A stretch of DNA of 23,035 nt. It comes from a virus. A program made the translations under genes and the position numbers. The DNA is taken from IMG/VR virus record IMGVR_UViG_3300025671_000562, positions 1 to 23,035 of that record; one strand, given 5' to 3'. Of this stretch, positions 21,634-23,035 are shown piece after piece. Each line of letters starts with the position of its first letter. The stretch's first letter is position 1. The notes under the pieces are model-generated. The model made no database searches. It was not told where the DNA came from and worked only from the letters and a program-made list of their open reading frames with translations.

Positions 21634-21643
21634 AGACACTAAA

Positions 21644-21904
21644 ATGACTAAGAAAAAACTACCATATAAAAAGGTGCGTGTTATCTGGCAGGATATTTGC
21701 TCATCTTCCCAATGGTATGACGATTTATCAGACGTTGATAAGTTTAGTTATTCTTGGTGCGAGGACATTGGTTATCTTTATTATAAAGATTCTAAAGTTC
21801 TAAAAATTTTTACTTCTTATTCTTATGATGAGGATAAGTTATCTATTGGAAACATAACTGCTTATCCAAGATCTGTAGTTAAAAAAATATTATATGAAAA
21901 ATGA
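21644..21904 (+). CDS. 86-residue phage protein of unknown function
   Basis: I use ATG 21644; an upstream TTG in frame at 21599 would place the operator inside the gene. The product begins MTKKKLPYKKVRVIWQDI, followed by SSQWYDD, a central WCEDIGYLYY, a predicted strand (VLKIFTSYSYDE) and NITAYPRSVVKKI. The V-x-W-x-DI...GYL...ITxxPxxxVxxI layout recurs among small uncharacterised phage proteins near replication genes. It is the first gene of the rightward early operon and its stop overlaps the next ATG. Confidence 0.65.
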   Translation: MTKKKLPYKKVRVIWQDICSSSQWYDDLSDVDKFSYSWCEDIGYLYYKDSKVLKIFTSYSYDEDKLSIGNITAYPRSVVKKILYEK

Positions 21905-22068
21905 CATACTCTGGAATATTTAAAGAAACTGAATGTGTAGAAGATTTAAAACGAGCTAAGAGATATATTGAAAAACAAGCTAGTATAATTTTTGCACTTG
22001 AGAGAGAGATAGAAGAAAAAAATAATGAGATAATAATAATAAGAGGTAAACTGAAAGAGGAAAAATGA
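21901..22068 (+). CDS. 55-residue coiled-coil protein
   Basis: ATG 21901 overlaps the previous stop (ATGA) and the frame ends in another ATGA overlap. The product is a charged helix (VEDLKRAKRYIEKQASIIFALEREI and onward, in short heptad-like runs) ending in KLKEEK. It has no motif or membrane segment. AAAGAGGAAAA near its 3' end acts as SD for the following gene. Function unknown. Confidence 0.6.
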   Translation: MTYSGIFKETECVEDLKRAKRYIEKQASIIFALEREIEEKNNEIIIIRGKLKEEK

Positions 22069-22223
22069 AATGTTTTTTTTGCGACACCGAAGTTAGATGG
22101 AATTGTGATTATGATTCAGAAGATGTTAATCCAGATTCAAAATATACCATAACAAGTATGTATGAGTGCGACAATTGTAAGGCTTGGTATGAAGTGTCTA
22201 CTGATAAAAAAGAAAAAAAATAA
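22065..22223 (+). CDS. 52-residue zinc-ribbon protein
   Basis: The product has Cys 3 and Cys 6 (MKCFFC) and Cys 35 and Cys 38 (ECDNCKAWYEV), a classical CxxC...CxxC zinc ribbon, with an acidic loop in between and a Lys-rich tail. The ATGA start has an AGAGGAAAA SD. Similar minimal zinc ribbons are frequent in phage early regions. Function unknown; protein or nucleic acid contact is likely. Confidence 0.7.
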   Translation: MKCFFCDTEVRWNCDYDSEDVNPDSKYTITSMYECDNCKAWYEVSTDKKEKK

Positions 22224-22250
22224 TGGATAACACTCACAACAAAGTTGCTC

Positions 22251-22631
22251 ATGGCTAGATACACCTACGCATTTAGCAATGGGGATTATAACGATTGGCA
22301 TAGAAAATACGAGGGTATTGCTATGATTGATGTAGATAGTGTTGAGTGTTGTCAGTATTGTTATGAGCCTTTAGCTATTATTGAAACGTGTTATGATAAG
22401 GACCAGAAATATAAGGCTACAACCCTCTCAAAGATCATTGCTGAACGCCTAAACATACCCTGCTTTTTAGTATTCTATAAGGAAGTGAGTAAAGGTAGTC
22501 TAACTTTTAGAATCAAGCGTATACGGAGCTCTCAGACAGAGTTTCATTACATGAATGAGGATCAATGGGTAGACATCTTGCGAAACCTCCATATAAACCA
22601 TAGTAAAAACTGTAAGAAAGGAAAAAAATGA
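22251..22631 (+). CDS. 126-residue Cys-containing phage protein of unknown function
   Basis: I use ATG 22251; an in-frame TTG at 22245 precedes it. The product reads IDVDSVECCQYCYEPLAIIET at 26-46 in pieces: an Asp/Ser lead, three Cys (33, 34, 37) and PLAIIE, then a helix and strand PCFLVFYKE. I recall a broadly spread phage family with the same DVDSVE-x-C-x-x-C...PL-x-x-IE layout, unnamed. The fold may be nuclease-like but no catalytic set is certain. Base and Arg codon usage is less AT-biased than in neighbours (CGC, CGT, CGG, CGA appear). It ends in ATGA overlap. Confidence 0.65.
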   Translation: MARYTYAFSNGDYNDWHRKYEGIAMIDVDSVECCQYCYEPLAIIETCYDKDQKYKATTLSKIIAERLNIPCFLVFYKEVSKGSLTFRIKRIRSSQTEFHYMNEDQWVDILRNLHINHSKNCKKGKK

Positions 22632-23035
22632 ATACATCTAGGGGATTTTTACATATTACCTATAAATTATATCATCACTTAAATATTATTGACGGAGAAA
22701 AAAAATCACATTGTTTAAATGTATTTTTATCTGTTATGAAATATGCTTGGAAAAAAAATGGCTACAAAGCTGATCTAAGGCATGAAACAATCCATAAAGA
22801 CACCGGACTTTGCCGAACCACAATTAAATCTTGTTTGGAAACTTTAAATAAACTGAATGTTGTTAAATCTATTAGAGGTCGATCTGGTAAAACCTATATT
22901 GTTAATGAAGTATTTTTAAAAGCTGAAAAACTTTACGAGCCAACCCAGATAGCCGTTAAACCTACACAAGATAGCCGTTTTACGGCTACATTAGAAGAAG
23001 CATTATACATTAATAATATATCTAAAATAGTTAAA
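22628..23035 (+). CDS. Winged-helix replication/regulatory protein, 3'-truncated
   Basis: The frame opens at ATG 22628 (ATGA overlap, GAAAGGAAAA upstream) and stays open to the window end, showing 136 residues. Residues about 30-98 form a winged helix: helix, then IHKDTGLCRTTIKSCLETL as helix-turn-helix, LNVVKSIRG, a wing with RSGKTYIVN. A polar linker follows (PTQIAVKPTQDSRF). This is the typical N-terminus of phage replication initiators of the O/DnaD-like type, and also of some transcription regulators. The missing C-terminus would decide. Its place in the rightward early operon favours replication. Confidence 0.75.
   Translation, partial: MNTSRGFLHITYKLYHHLNIIDGEKKSHCLNVFLSVMKYAWKKNGYKADLRHETIHKDTGLCRTTIKSCLETLNKLNVVKSIRGRSGKTYIVNEVFLKAEKLYEPTQIAVKPTQDSRFTATLEEALYINNISKIVK

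Noticed and set aside
22223-22258. An 11-codon frame (ATG 22223 to TAG 22258) bridging two genes, possibly a coupling leader peptide
   Set aside because: It overlaps the previous stop and the next start in a suggestive way but has no SD and no independent evidence.
1-23035. CRISPR arrays, tRNA genes, integrase/attachment site, insertion sequences, reverse transcriptase or diversity-generating repeats
   Set aside because: None was found on reading both strands; no regular spaced repeats, cloverleaf or relevant protein motifs.

Overview
The window looks like about 23 kb of the genome of an AT-rich marine podovirus (G+C roughly one third, estimated by eye). The head-to-tail gene order follows the T7 plan: capsid, tail tubular proteins A and B, a gp13-like protein, three large or medium ejection proteins, then a tail fibre whose N-terminus resembles the T7 fibre. 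The small accessory proteins and the non-T7 recombination and replication genes fit the pelagiphage (SAR11 phage) and related marine podovirus type. The host is inferred only from composition and gene style. Terminase and portal genes must lie upstream. No RNA polymerase, DNA polymerase, integrase, tRNA, CRISPR array or insertion sequence was found.

Layout. (1) 1-14212, plus strand: virion genes, packed with short gaps or TAATG/ATGA overlaps. They run from a 5'-truncated major capsid protein through a capsid-associated protein, tail tubular A and B, a gp13-like protein, gp14-, gp15- and gp16-like ejection proteins (with a small HNH-like gene between the gp14- and gp15-like genes), the tail fibre and a 93-aa fibre-associated protein. 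(2) 14245-18456, plus strand: a late accessory block. It holds an M15-type endolysin, several one- or two-helix membrane microproteins (holin or spanin candidates), a 99-aa possible PD-(D/E)XK nuclease, a cupin, and a chain of very small Lys/Arg-rich proteins that mostly overlap stop-to-start. Many of these are under 60 residues. (3) 18446-21559, minus strand: a recombination and replication operon read leftward. It encodes an exonuclease, an ERF single-strand annealing protein, a small protein that may bind DNA, a DUF3310 protein, two small proteins and a protein carrying only the DNA-binding domain IV of DnaA. Its last gene meets the late block tail to tail with an 11-bp overlap. (4) 21560-21643: a divergent control region with a 13-bp palindrome and a tandem 7-bp repeat over promoter-like hexamers. 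(5) 21644-23035, plus strand: a second, rightward early-type operon of small proteins ending in a winged-helix replication or regulatory protein cut by the window end.

Inferred working: the exonuclease and ERF protein would process and anneal DNA ends. The DnaA-IV protein and the winged-helix protein are the best candidates for origin recognition or host replication hijack. Late genes build the particle and lyse the cell. The most unusual points are the DnaA domain IV-only protein, the palindromic divergent control region, the basic microprotein cassette, a 12-A tract that could fuse a lysine-rich peptide to the cupin by slippage, and the possible Holliday-junction-type nuclease beside the endolysin.
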